From Scatomorpha sp964367935 (GTDB lineage: Bacteria > Bacillota > Clostridia > Oscillospirales > Oscillospiraceae), in assembly GCA_964367935.1 (NCBI GenBank), contig CAYIYZ010000001.1, positions 372,001 to 436,000 on the forward strand: a stretch of DNA of 64,000 bases. Reading direction: 5' to 3'. The translations under genes and the position numbers were made by a program. Below, piece after piece: positions 14,979 to 22,067 of this stretch. Numbering within the stretch: position 1 is the first letter of the stretch; every line of letters starts with the position of its first letter. The notes beneath the pieces were generated by a model that had not been told where the DNA came from, made no database searches, and saw only the letters and a program-made list of their open reading frames with translations.

Positions 14979-17918
14979 TTATTTTTGCGCTGAAGTAAGA
15001 CTTGATTTTATGTCGTTAATAAGGGCCTCGGTTTCCCTTGTGTCGAAGTTTGGCAACTCCATGGGTCGTTGTATGAAGTAGCCCTGCAAGAAGTCCACGC
15101 CACGCCCCACAAGGTAGTGTAGTTGCTCGAGTGTTTCGACACCCTCCGCTAAAACCAAGACGCCTTGATCTTTACAGTAGCTCATGATCTTTGCAAACAG
15201 TGCCTGACGACTGGGGTCACTATCCACCTTCTGTATAATGTCACGATCTATCTTAACTATCTTCGGCCTCAGATTAAGCAGACTCAAGTCGCTGTTATAG
15301 CCCGAGCCGTAGTCGTCCAAGGCGATATCCGAGCCCCAACTTGAAAAGCGGCTTAACTTGAGATCCATGATAGTGGAATCAAGACGCTCGTTTTCAATGA
15401 TCTCAACTACGATACTGGGTAAGCAATCGGAATAAAGGCGCTCAAGCTCATCGTACTCTGTGGGCTTCAGTTTCTCGTTCGGCACGGAATTAATAAACAG
15501 CTTACAGCCGTCGAACATGGCTTCGTATTTTTTGTATGTGGACAAAGCCTTGAAAAAGGTGATGCGTTCAACCTTCCAAAGCTGTGACTGCGCTGTTGCG
15601 AGCTGTAAGAGCTTAAGCGGCGTGTTCAAAATCTCGCTCTGCGGACGCATGAGAGCCTCATAGGCGTAGAGTTTACCACTGTGTGCGCTTATTATTGGCT
15701 GGAAAGCAAAGTCTATAAAATGGTTGTCGAGTATGCGGTTAAGCTCCTCCTTGCCGCTGAGCATGAAGGACTGAGCATCGTAGACCTGCTTATTGAATAT
15801 GCGAAGCTCACCCTTTAAAGTATGCTTACCTTCATACATGGCGAAGTCCGCATAGCGAATGAGCTCATCAAAATCCTTAGAGTCCGAGCCGTGCCAAGCG
15901 ACACCACCCGACATCCTGACCTTAAACTCAACACCGTTTTTCAAAATTAAGGGCGTGTGCTCTAAACGCTGATAGAAGAGTTTGAGCTTATCGAGTATGG
16001 CGGCTTTAGATGGGAAATTATGTAGGAACACAAAGAACTCGTCGCCGGACATACGTGCGACCACAGCGCTGTCACTGAGTTCTTCGTCCAGACAGCGAGC
16101 GGCGAGCTTAATGTACTCATCGCCCAGTTCGTGCCCGAAAGTATCGTTTACGTACTTAAGGTTATCCAAGTCGAACATGGCGACGGCGGCGGTATCCACA
16201 TCACCTGCTTCTAGTATAGCGTGTGAATCTTTGTGGAAGGAGAATCTGTTGCCTATGCCTGTCAGCGTGTCATGTTCTAATTCGTAGTTAATTGCTCGAC
16301 GCTCCAAAACGTCCTTAGTTACGTCTATAACGACACCAAGGAAGACATTGTTGTGCACCGTCTCGGATATGCGCAACCACATATCTGGCGTACTGCTCAG
16401 AGCGAAGGCGTCTTGGAAGCCCGGCTCGGGGAATTGACGCATCTCATGGAGCGCATGGAGCAGCTTTGTTTTTTCAACGTGGAAAGGGCTGTATTCGACA
16501 TGTCGCAAGCCCAACATTTTCTGTAAGGAGAAAGACACGAGCGCTAAGTCTGAGCCTTCGACGTGCTCATATGTACCAACGCCCAAGTCCATAAGGCTGA
16601 GCAAAGTGTTATCCTTAGAGACACGCTCTAAGGTGTTGCGATGAAACTCCTCTATGGAGTGTGCAAGCTCATCTACTTCTAAAATACCGGTACGCTCCAG
16701 AGATACGATAGTGCCCGGCTCACCGTTTCTAACGGAGGCTGACAGTTTCATGACCGGACGAGAGAATAGGTAGCCTATCATAAGGGATATGGTCACAGCG
16801 AGCAGCAAAGAGAAGGCGGCGGTTGCTATGAGCGTTGCGCTGAGCGAATTTGCAAATCCGGTAATATGGCTCTCCGGTACTAGCGCAACAAAGTAGAGAT
16901 CGGTTTTTTCGAAGGGTGTATTATTGGCGTAAAGCTCGAGCGGCACGGAATAGACGGCCATAGCACCGCTCTCCGGCGAATCATAATATAAACCGTCGGC
17001 CTCGTCGCGCAAGCTCATTGGCACACCCATGGGGATGCAATCTCGATCATCGCTTGAAGCGAGTGACATAAGAGGTATAAGATCTCCGGTCGCCTCATCC
17101 TGCGTGGCGAACATATAGCCGTAAGCGTCATCAGAGCCGAGTTCACTGCTGGGCATGGTGTCGCTTAAGTAGCTTTGATTCATCTCTATTCCAATTACAC
17201 CGTAGATTCTATCGTATTTATCGACTAAGGGTAGGCTGTAAGTGAGTATCATTTCATCGTCATTTGTAAAAGAGGGGCCCATGTGCCAATAACCTCTGTA
17301 AGCGTCCACGTCCGTGTGTGGAACGGCCTCAAAGGGTTTGTATAATATATCCGTATAGGCTATATCCATGTAGAAGCCGTAAGTCCAGTTTTCCGACAGC
17401 GGTATTTGGTATGTAGAGGCAATATCCGAAGGGCCGAACAGAAGTTGTATATCGGAGCCGGCGCTCAAGCTGTTTGAAGGATTACCGTTGATAATGTATA
17501 GAGCGGAGTTGGAGACCTTGGGGTCACCGCCCGAATCATCGAGGATAATAAATGCGCCGGTAGTGAGTGATGAGATGAGCATATCCGACACGGCGGGAAC
17601 GGAATTTGTGAGAAATGTCACAGTCTCCGTGGCGCTTAGTGGCTCGACATCAAAAAAGTAGGTGTTGTACAGCTCTGTTACTCGGCGGTTGTAGTCGTTG
17701 ATGTTACGCCACCTATCGAGCATTTCTGTACGCAAAAAGCTTGCTCTCGCCTCGACAGAGGCGGAAAAGCTATCGTAAGCATAGCTGCGCAAAGTGCCGG
17801 GTACGTCCATGACAAAGATGACGCTGAGATATAGCACGGAGTGCAATAAAATTACACTGAGCATCAGCGCACCCAAGCGGGAGACTATTGAATTTTTCTT
17901 GAGACGCTTTCTTATCAT
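14979..17918 (-). CDS. Membrane cyclic-di-GMP enzyme with GGDEF and EAL domains
   Basis: Two transmembrane helices (about residues 15-37 and 348-375) bracket a 300-residue periplasmic sensor domain of Cache type. A HAMP-like/PAS-like linker leads to GGDEF with ARMSGDEFFVF near residue 625. Gly-Gly is Ser-Gly, which occurs in active cyclases. EAL follows with YEALMRP near 752, LFINSVPN, VVEIIENE, DDYGSGY, KIDRDII and AEGVETLEQ, so the metal and catalytic acidic residues for phosphodiesterase appear present. Both activities are possible. It lies 22 bases after a lipoprotein binding-protein gene, suggesting that the sensor reads a bound ligand. A weak AGAGGGTAGG precedes the ATG. Confidence 0.93.
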   Translation of the reverse strand: MIRKRLKKNSIVSRLGALMLSVILLHSVLYLSVIFVMDVPGTLRSYAYDSFSASVEARASFLRTEMLDRWRNINDYNRRVTELYNTYFFDVEPLSATETVTFLTNSVPAVSDMLISSLTTGAFIILDDSGGDPKVSNSALYIINGNPSNSLSAGSDIQLLFGPSDIASTYQIPLSENWTYGFYMDIAYTDILYKPFEAVPHTDVDAYRGYWHMGPSFTNDDEMILTYSLPLVDKYDRIYGVIGIEMNQSYLSDTMPSSELGSDDAYGYMFATQDEATGDLIPLMSLASSDDRDCIPMGVPMSLRDEADGLYYDSPESGAMAVYSVPLELYANNTPFEKTDLYFVALVPESHITGFANSLSATLIATAAFSLLLAVTISLMIGYLFSRPVMKLSASVRNGEPGTIVSLERTGILEVDELAHSIEEFHRNTLERVSKDNTLLSLMDLGVGTYEHVEGSDLALVSFSLQKMLGLRHVEYSPFHVEKTKLLHALHEMRQFPEPGFQDAFALSSTPDMWLRISETVHNNVFLGVVIDVTKDVLERRAINYELEHDTLTGIGNRFSFHKDSHAILEAGDVDTAAVAMFDLDNLKYVNDTFGHELGDEYIKLAARCLDEELSDSAVVARMSGDEFFVFLHNFPSKAAILDKLKLFYQRLEHTPLILKNGVEFKVRMSGGVAWHGSDSKDFDELIRYADFAMYEGKHTLKGELRIFNKQVYDAQSFMLSGKEELNRILDNHFIDFAFQPIISAHSGKLYAYEALMRPQSEILNTPLKLLQLATAQSQLWKVERITFFKALSTYKKYEAMFDGCKLFINSVPNEKLKPTEYDELERLYSDCLPSIVVEIIENERLDSTIMDLKLSRFSSWGSDIALDDYGSGYNSDLSLLNLRPKIVKIDRDIIQKVDSDPSRQALFAKIMSYCKDQGVLVLAEGVETLEQLHYLVGRGVDFLQGYFIQRPMELPNFDTRETEALINDIKSSLTSAQK

Positions 17919-17940
17919 GACCTACCCTCTGATTCAATAA

Positions 17941-19377
17941 TTAAGAAACGGCTGCCTCCAAGGCAGAAACACAGGAGAGATACCATTCATTGAAGTGTTG
18001 ATCTGTGTCGTAATATTCGTCTACGAGTGCACTGCGCTCACCGCCATGCATAAGTCGGGACTCGAGGCTAGCAATATCCTCGACAAGAAGATCTGAGAGG
18101 GTGTAACGGAGCACATTGCGTGTCTCGTAACCGCCTTCAAATTGTATTTGAGTGTAAAATTCGTAGCGATCAAGCTTGAGGAGTACTGTTTCGGCAGTCA
18201 TTCCTGCCATGGAGTCTATATCCTCGCCTAAGACGGACTCCAAGACCTCAGTGCTAAGTGAACTGTTCATAACGGGCAAATAACCGGTGTCATATGCAAA
18301 ACTTGAATTCTGCTCCGTGGCGGTAAACCATTTGAGAAATTCGACAGCGGCACGCTCACGAACCTCATCCGTCTTAGATACAGCCATGCCGGCACCCTGC
18401 TGTATAGCAACATGCGCAACGCCATGTGGCTCAGCGAAAACAGGTAAGGGCAACACATGCCCTTCTATGGGACGCGTTACATCCTTATCGTCAGTGACTT
18501 CGGCCGGAAAGTAGTTAGCGCTGGACGAAGAGCCGACATAAGCGAGCAAAATGCCTGTCTGTACATCGTCGGAGCGGAAACGTGCAGCGGCAGAGAAGTG
18601 TCCTTTCATGTAGGGGATGTATAAGGTGTCCCAAATATGCCTTGCCGCATCCTCGGAGAAATTAATGTTCACTTCACCGCCCTCTATGGTGTACAGCTCG
18701 TGACCTAACTGCTCAAGGGCAACTAAGATAAAGTTAGAGTATGAGTCGAAACCGAAAAAAGCTTTGCCGTCGCCTGAGGCCTCAGTAAGGCTGTCGGTCC
18801 AGTTGTAGTAGGCTTCGGCGGCATCTACAAGACCTTCCCAAGTGCTAAGCATATCATAGGTGACACCCGTCGCCTCGGAGAAAATTGCAAAATCATTTGA
18901 GTTAATAAAAAGGAGTTCCGTGGACTTAGCCACAGGAATAATCTTAAGCTCGTTGTTCTCGCCCAGACGCCCATCGTCCATGAATTCACTACGGTAGGCG
19001 GCGAGTTCCTCCTCGGAGAAATAGCTGTCCAAAGCCGCAAGCACGCCATAGTTATCAAGTGCAAAGGCTGTGTCTGTGTATGTGGCAAATATATCGGGCA
19101 AATCCGGCGCACCTACCTCTTTGTTGGCGGCAGAGAATAAAACGCTTTCAAGTTCCGTCAATTCACTATAGGTGTAAGGGGTAACACTTATGCCGAGCTC
19201 CTCGCCGACACCGACGTTAAACTCGTCTACAAGACTTTCAAACAGGTCACCGGTAGATCCTGTGTAATAGTGCCAGAGCGTCAGCTCGATGACCTCTTTG
19301 GGAGCATCCTCCGCGGTAGAACAAGCGGCAAGGAAAACAATGCACAGACATAGAACGACGCAAAGAATTTTTTTCAT
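17941..19377 (-). CDS. Lipoprotein solute-binding protein (extracellular, sugar-type family 1)
   Basis: The signal sequence MKKILCVVLCLCIVFLAAC ends in a lipobox with Cys near residue 19. The mature part opens ELTLWHYYTGSTGDLFESLV, the pattern of cluster-B/UgpB-like sugar-binding proteins, and it is full length at 478 aa. No permease or ATPase gene is next to it; instead the GGDEF-EAL gene follows after 22 bases. This argues for a sensory role in which the binding protein presents its ligand to the periplasmic domain of that enzyme. GGGAGGGA precedes ATG 19377; the longer upstream frame would make the signal peptide internal. Confidence 0.9.
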   Translation of the reverse strand: MKKILCVVLCLCIVFLAACSTAEDAPKEVIELTLWHYYTGSTGDLFESLVDEFNVGVGEELGISVTPYTYSELTELESVLFSAANKEVGAPDLPDIFATYTDTAFALDNYGVLAALDSYFSEEELAAYRSEFMDDGRLGENNELKIIPVAKSTELLFINSNDFAIFSEATGVTYDMLSTWEGLVDAAEAYYNWTDSLTEASGDGKAFFGFDSYSNFILVALEQLGHELYTIEGGEVNINFSEDAARHIWDTLYIPYMKGHFSAAARFRSDDVQTGILLAYVGSSSSANYFPAEVTDDKDVTRPIEGHVLPLPVFAEPHGVAHVAIQQGAGMAVSKTDEVRERAAVEFLKWFTATEQNSSFAYDTGYLPVMNSSLSTEVLESVLGEDIDSMAGMTAETVLLKLDRYEFYTQIQFEGGYETRNVLRYTLSDLLVEDIASLESRLMHGGERSALVDEYYDTDQHFNEWYLSCVSALEAAVS

Positions 19378-19585
19378 AACTATCCCTCCCAAATCGGATG
19401 TAATACGCCAAGCGCATAAATTATCAGCAATAACAGTGGGCGTACACATAATTATAATATAAATTAAGCTTAAAAGCAATGACAATAAGCTTTAATGCAC
19501 AAAAAAACAATGCACGCTTTAAATCGGAGAACAGAAAAGAAAAAAGGGGAGGGCGTTTATGCCCTCCCCTTGAGACTTATTAATA

Positions 19586-20206
19586 TCAGCTATATAAGTG
19601 CCTGTTTGCGGAATAGGAAAAGTAGGTGCTGCCGTACATATGGTCATAAAACTCGGTGTGAACGCCGCCGCCGTGTACGACGCCGGACTGAAAGACGACG
19701 GAGCTGTCGCCCAAAATACGCTCACCGGATAATATACTAACTGCCGCCGTCAGACAGTAGTCATAAGGTACAAGTACGCTAAACCAATCCTCACAGGCGG
19801 CGGAATACTGTCCCGGCTGGAAAATAACTTCCTCCATGCTGTTTGGAAATTCCGGTGAGTCTATGCGGTTAAGAACGACTTCGCCCACCGCCATGCGCCA
19901 TTCTTGTGGCAACCAAGCACTGCCTGCCTCTGTCTGTATAAGTTGTGCAAGAAGTAGCATCTCGTCATAGCTGAAAATATCAACGTCCAAGCCCAGAGAC
20001 TCTATTTTCTCATTTCTGTCCTGCTCTGCGGCACGCCCTGCCTCGTGGTCTGCGTTCAGCGCCGCCTGAACCATAGCGGCAGAATAGTCCGTGTTGGGCT
20101 CAAAGCCGGCCTGAGCGCTGACCGCTGTGCCGAATGTCATACAGACCACCAGTGCCAATGCCCTTAGAGTCCTCGTGATTTTAATGTTCGTTTTAGTTCT
20201 CGTCAA
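19586..20206 (-). CDS. SleB-type cell wall hydrolase, secreted
   Basis: A signal peptide (MTRTKTNIKITRTLRALALV...AQA) is followed by an alpha-helical linker and a Hydrolase_2 domain from about residue 80. It contains MLLLAQLIQTEAGSAWLPQE, with the catalytic Glu in QTEAG, then RMAVGEVVLNRIDSPEFPNS and VIFQPGQYS. This is the lytic transglycosylase-like fold of SleB and CwlJ, used in spore germination or general wall turnover. The mature enzyme is small (206 aa in total) without a peptidoglycan-binding repeat. It is a single gene; a TATAAT lies on the minus strand at 20289-20284 without a clear -35. Confidence 0.9.
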   Translation of the reverse strand: MTRTKTNIKITRTLRALALVVCMTFGTAVSAQAGFEPNTDYSAAMVQAALNADHEAGRAAEQDRNEKIESLGLDVDIFSYDEMLLLAQLIQTEAGSAWLPQEWRMAVGEVVLNRIDSPEFPNSMEEVIFQPGQYSAACEDWFSVLVPYDYCLTAAVSILSGERILGDSSVVFQSGVVHGGGVHTEFYDHMYGSTYFSYSANRHLYS

Positions 20207-20464
20207 AATTAAATCCTCCGTTTTATTGTGAAATCCTCTGCCAAACCGACTATATACACCTCGCTCGACTGAGCAGAGATGTCATTATAGCCATGTTTGC
20301 ATACGAATAATGTAAAAAGGCGCCGTGACGGCAAATCAAGGCTACATTTTACAGTTATTGACCAAAAGAGCTTATTTTAAGCCTATACCCCTGAAAAAAT
20401 GCGCCAAACGCAATTCTTCAGGGATAAAATTTCCTCACAAGATATTCATTTGCATAAAAATATC
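20207..20464. other. Intergenic region with hairpins, no gene seen
   Basis: It holds CCCTGAA / TTCAGGG around an inner TGCG-CGCA (20389-20425), and AAGATATT / AATATCTT (about 20438-20466), which abuts the -35 box of the next promoter and could be an operator. Confidence 0.4.
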
Positions 20465-20493
20465 TTGACAAGTTATTCATATTAATATATTAT
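20465..20493 (+). promoter_or_regulatory. Sigma-A promoter of the zinc-ribbon gene
   Basis: TTGACA (20465-20470), 17 bases, TATTAT (20488-20493), about 40 bases before the ATG at 20536. Confidence 0.75.
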
Positions 20494-20535
20494 AAAGCAT
20501 AGATTATTCGTTTGAGTAATAGAGGGGAGGCCGGA

Positions 20536-20730
20536 ATGTATACTTGCGATGAATGCTTCGTGTTACTTGAGGGCTGGGAACGGGTGTATAGCTGGTCTGA
20601 GCTTGGCGGTGAGTTATATATATGTGCTGATTGTTTTGATGCTTTGTTTTTGGACATGGGACGTGAGGAGCGTGCGAGCCTTATTGGCTCGGAGAGTATG
20701 ACGGTACAACAGCTGAAAAGTTCCCAATAG
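20536..20730 (+). CDS. Small zinc-ribbon-like protein, 64 aa
   Basis: Starts MYTCDECFVLLEGWERVYSW with two CxxC knuckles (YTCDEC at residues 3-6 and YICADC near 34-37), which together probably bind one zinc. The rest is an acidic helix (LFLDMGREERASLIG). GGGAGG lies six bases before ATG 20536, so I prefer it to the earlier in-frame start. Function unknown; small zinc ribbons often bind nucleic acid or another protein. Confidence 0.7.
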   Translation: MYTCDECFVLLEGWERVYSWSELGGELYICADCFDALFLDMGREERASLIGSESMTVQQLKSSQ

Positions 20731-20758
20731 TTAAGTAACAAGTAGTTAAGTAACAAGT

Positions 20759-20790
20759 AAAAAATCCTCATAGCAAGCTATAAGGATTTA
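20759..20790 (-). terminator. Terminator of the tRNA-Thr/tRNA-Tyr unit
   Basis: On the minus strand, AAATCCTTATAG, a CTTG loop and CTATGAGGATTTTTT. Just to its left, TAGTTAAGTAACAAG is present twice in tandem (20728-20757). Confidence 0.8.
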
Positions 20791-20792
20791 TT

Positions 20793-20877
20793 TGGTGGGG
20801 GCAGGCGGATTCGAACCACCGAAGGCTTAGCCAGCAGATTTACAGTCTGTCCCCTTTGGCCACTCGGGAATGCCCCC
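20793..20877 (-). tRNA. tRNA-Tyr (GTA)
   Basis: Acceptor GGGGGCA / TGCCCCC, anticodon arm CAGAC-TGTAAAT-CTGCT (anticodon GTA), long variable arm as in bacterial tyrosine tRNAs, encoded CCA. Length 85. Confidence 0.95.
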
Positions 20878-20889
20878 ATATTAAGTTGA

Positions 20890-20965
20890 TGGAGCTGGTG
20901 GACGGACTTGAACCCCCGACCTGCTGATTACAAATCAGCTGCTCTACCGACTGAGCTACACCAGC
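20890..20965 (-). tRNA. tRNA-Thr (TGT)
   Basis: Acceptor GCTGGTG / CACCAGC, D arm GCTCAGTCGGTAGAGC, anticodon arm GCTGA-TTTGTAA-TCAGC (anticodon TGT), T arm GGGGGTTCAAGTCCGTC, encoded CCA. Cotranscribed with tRNA-Tyr, 12 bases apart. Confidence 0.96.
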
Positions 20966-20992
20966 ATGTGGATATTTAATCAGGCAACGAGT

Positions 20993-21021
20993 ATAATAGC
21001 AAACTTCCGGCACAATGTCAA
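20993..21021 (-). promoter_or_regulatory. Sigma-A promoter of the tRNA-Thr/tRNA-Tyr unit
   Basis: On the minus strand, TTGACA (21021-21016), 17-base spacer, TATTAT (20998-20993). Confidence 0.88.
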
Positions 21022-21064
21022 CAGTTTTTTTAAAAAAGTCGAAAAAATAGGAGAGGTGAGTAAA

Positions 21065-21280
21065 ATGGATTTATTAAGTTTGGCGTCACAGTACCGTGAG
21101 AGCGGGGAATTGTGTCGGCGGCGAGTACAGCAATTAAGTAAGCGGCTTGAGTGTTTCGAGGGCAGTGAGACAGAGAAAATAATACTTAGGCGGCGGATAA
21201 TGGTACTTATGACAATGGAGCGTGATACTATAGCCACTTCGAACTATTTGGCGAACTACTATATGGGGCGTAGCATATGA
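21065..21280 (+). CDS. Small helical protein paired with sigma-like regulator, 71 aa
   Basis: Begins MDLLSLASQYRESGELCRRR and is predicted almost entirely helical and charged, with two helices that could pack as a hairpin. GGAGAGGTGAG precedes ATG 21065; the frame upstream of it belongs to the tRNA leader. Its stop overlaps the next start as ATGA, so it is coupled to the sigma-like gene. Such small partners are common in this phylum and may be co-regulators, but I cannot name it. Confidence 0.7.
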   Translation: MDLLSLASQYRESGELCRRRVQQLSKRLECFEGSETEKIILRRRIMVLMTMERDTIATSNYLANYYMGRSI

Positions 21281-21591
21281 GCTTAGAGCTGGGGAGAATA
21301 GTGGATCAGCAAGAGCGCACGGCTTTAAGAGCGATAGTACGCATGGCGGGCGGTACGGAGAAGGTGAGCTTATCGGGGCGTGTTTCTCGAGCTTTACATG
21401 AGGAGCTGACGGAGCGACAAGCGCAGATGGTGGAGATGTACTATGCACGTGAGATGCGTATGCAGGACATAGCTGATGACTTGGGTCTAAATGTGAGTAC
21501 GGTCAGCAGGACTTTGGCACGTGCACGACAGAAGCTGGTAAGGGGATTACGGTACAGTGGCGGCACTTTGTTGTCAGCTTTAGACGATTAA
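21277..21591 (+). CDS. Sigma-70 region 4-like HTH protein, 104 aa
   Basis: The C-terminal half carries LTERQAQMVEMYYAREMRMQ and IADDLGLNVSTVSRTLARARQKL, a region-4/LuxR-like helix-turn-helix. Region 2 is missing, so it cannot act as a complete sigma factor. The N-terminal 40 residues are basic. It is translationally coupled to the 71-aa protein. Targets are unknown; autoregulation or control of the small membrane gene downstream are possibilities. Confidence 0.8.
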   Translation: MSLELGRIVDQQERTALRAIVRMAGGTEKVSLSGRVSRALHEELTERQAQMVEMYYAREMRMQDIADDLGLNVSTVSRTLARARQKLVRGLRYSGGTLLSALDD

Positions 21592-21609
21592 TCAAGCTGC
21601 ATTTAGTGC

Positions 21610-21638
21610 TTGATTTAAAGTGAAAAATGTGCGATAAT
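21610..21638 (+). promoter_or_regulatory. Sigma-A-like promoter of the small membrane gene
   Basis: TTGATT (21610-21615), 17-base spacer, GATAAT (21633-21638), about 30 bases before ATG 21671. Confidence 0.55.
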
Positions 21639-21670
21639 AACCTTGTATAGAGTATATGAGGAGGTATATT

Positions 21671-21907
21671 ATGAAAGCATTATTATCGTTTGCGGATTTG
21701 TATATGCAACGCTCCGATTGGCGTGATTTAGCCTTGATGAAGGCGTGCCTTGGCGCTATGGGAATATTTATGGGTACGTTTGTGACGAGCGGAGCACGCT
21801 TGGCGGTGCGTGTGTGCACGGGCATTGTTTTTATCGGGACTTACGCTGTGCTCATGACTAAGATGATACAGCTTGCGATCTCCGTTTTTGGCACAGAAGA
21901 GGTATAA
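21671..21907 (+). CDS. Small two-helix membrane protein (clostridial 'phosphate permease'-like)
   Basis: Starts MKALLSFADLYMQRSDWRDL and has two hydrophobic helices (about residues 22-43 and 48-70). The 'SFADxYxQxSDWxxLALMK' opening matches small clostridial proteins often labelled permease of phosphate ABC transporter. That label has little support, since the protein is far too small to be a permease. GAGGAGG lies eight bases before ATG 21671. A terminator follows. Confidence 0.75.
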   Translation: MKALLSFADLYMQRSDWRDLALMKACLGAMGIFMGTFVTSGARLAVRVCTGIVFIGTYAVLMTKMIQLAISVFGTEEV

Positions 21908-21932
21908 GGAACTACCGTTAAAATAACTATTT

Positions 21933-21970
21933 AAACTGCGGACTCGTTTTTTTGCGAGTTCGCAGTTTTT
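21933..21970 (+). terminator. Rho-independent terminator
   Basis: AACTGCGGACTCG, a T/G-rich loop, CGAGTTCGCAGTT, then TTTTT. Confidence 0.88.
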
Positions 21971-22020
21971 ATATGAAATATTATTGATAATAATCCACAA
22001 ATATGTTAATATATGGTAAT

Positions 22021-22050
22021 AATCGACAAAATACGACATAATACGACAAA
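22021..22050 (+). promoter_or_regulatory. Three phased 10-bp repeats before the surface-protein gene
   Basis: AATCGACAAA, ATACGACATA and ATACGACAAA follow one another exactly. On the other strand they read as three TGTCG cores 10 bp apart, that is on one face of the helix. This resembles a multi-site operator; TGTCGA is close to the Spo0A box core. It ends seven bases before the ribosome binding site. Confidence 0.45.
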
Positions 22051-22067
22051 TTTGGGAGGTGAGTAAA

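Noticed and set aside
21277..21591. Complete ECF sigma factor
   Set aside because: Only region 4 is present in 104 residues; region 2 is absent, so it cannot bind the -10 element as a sigma factor.
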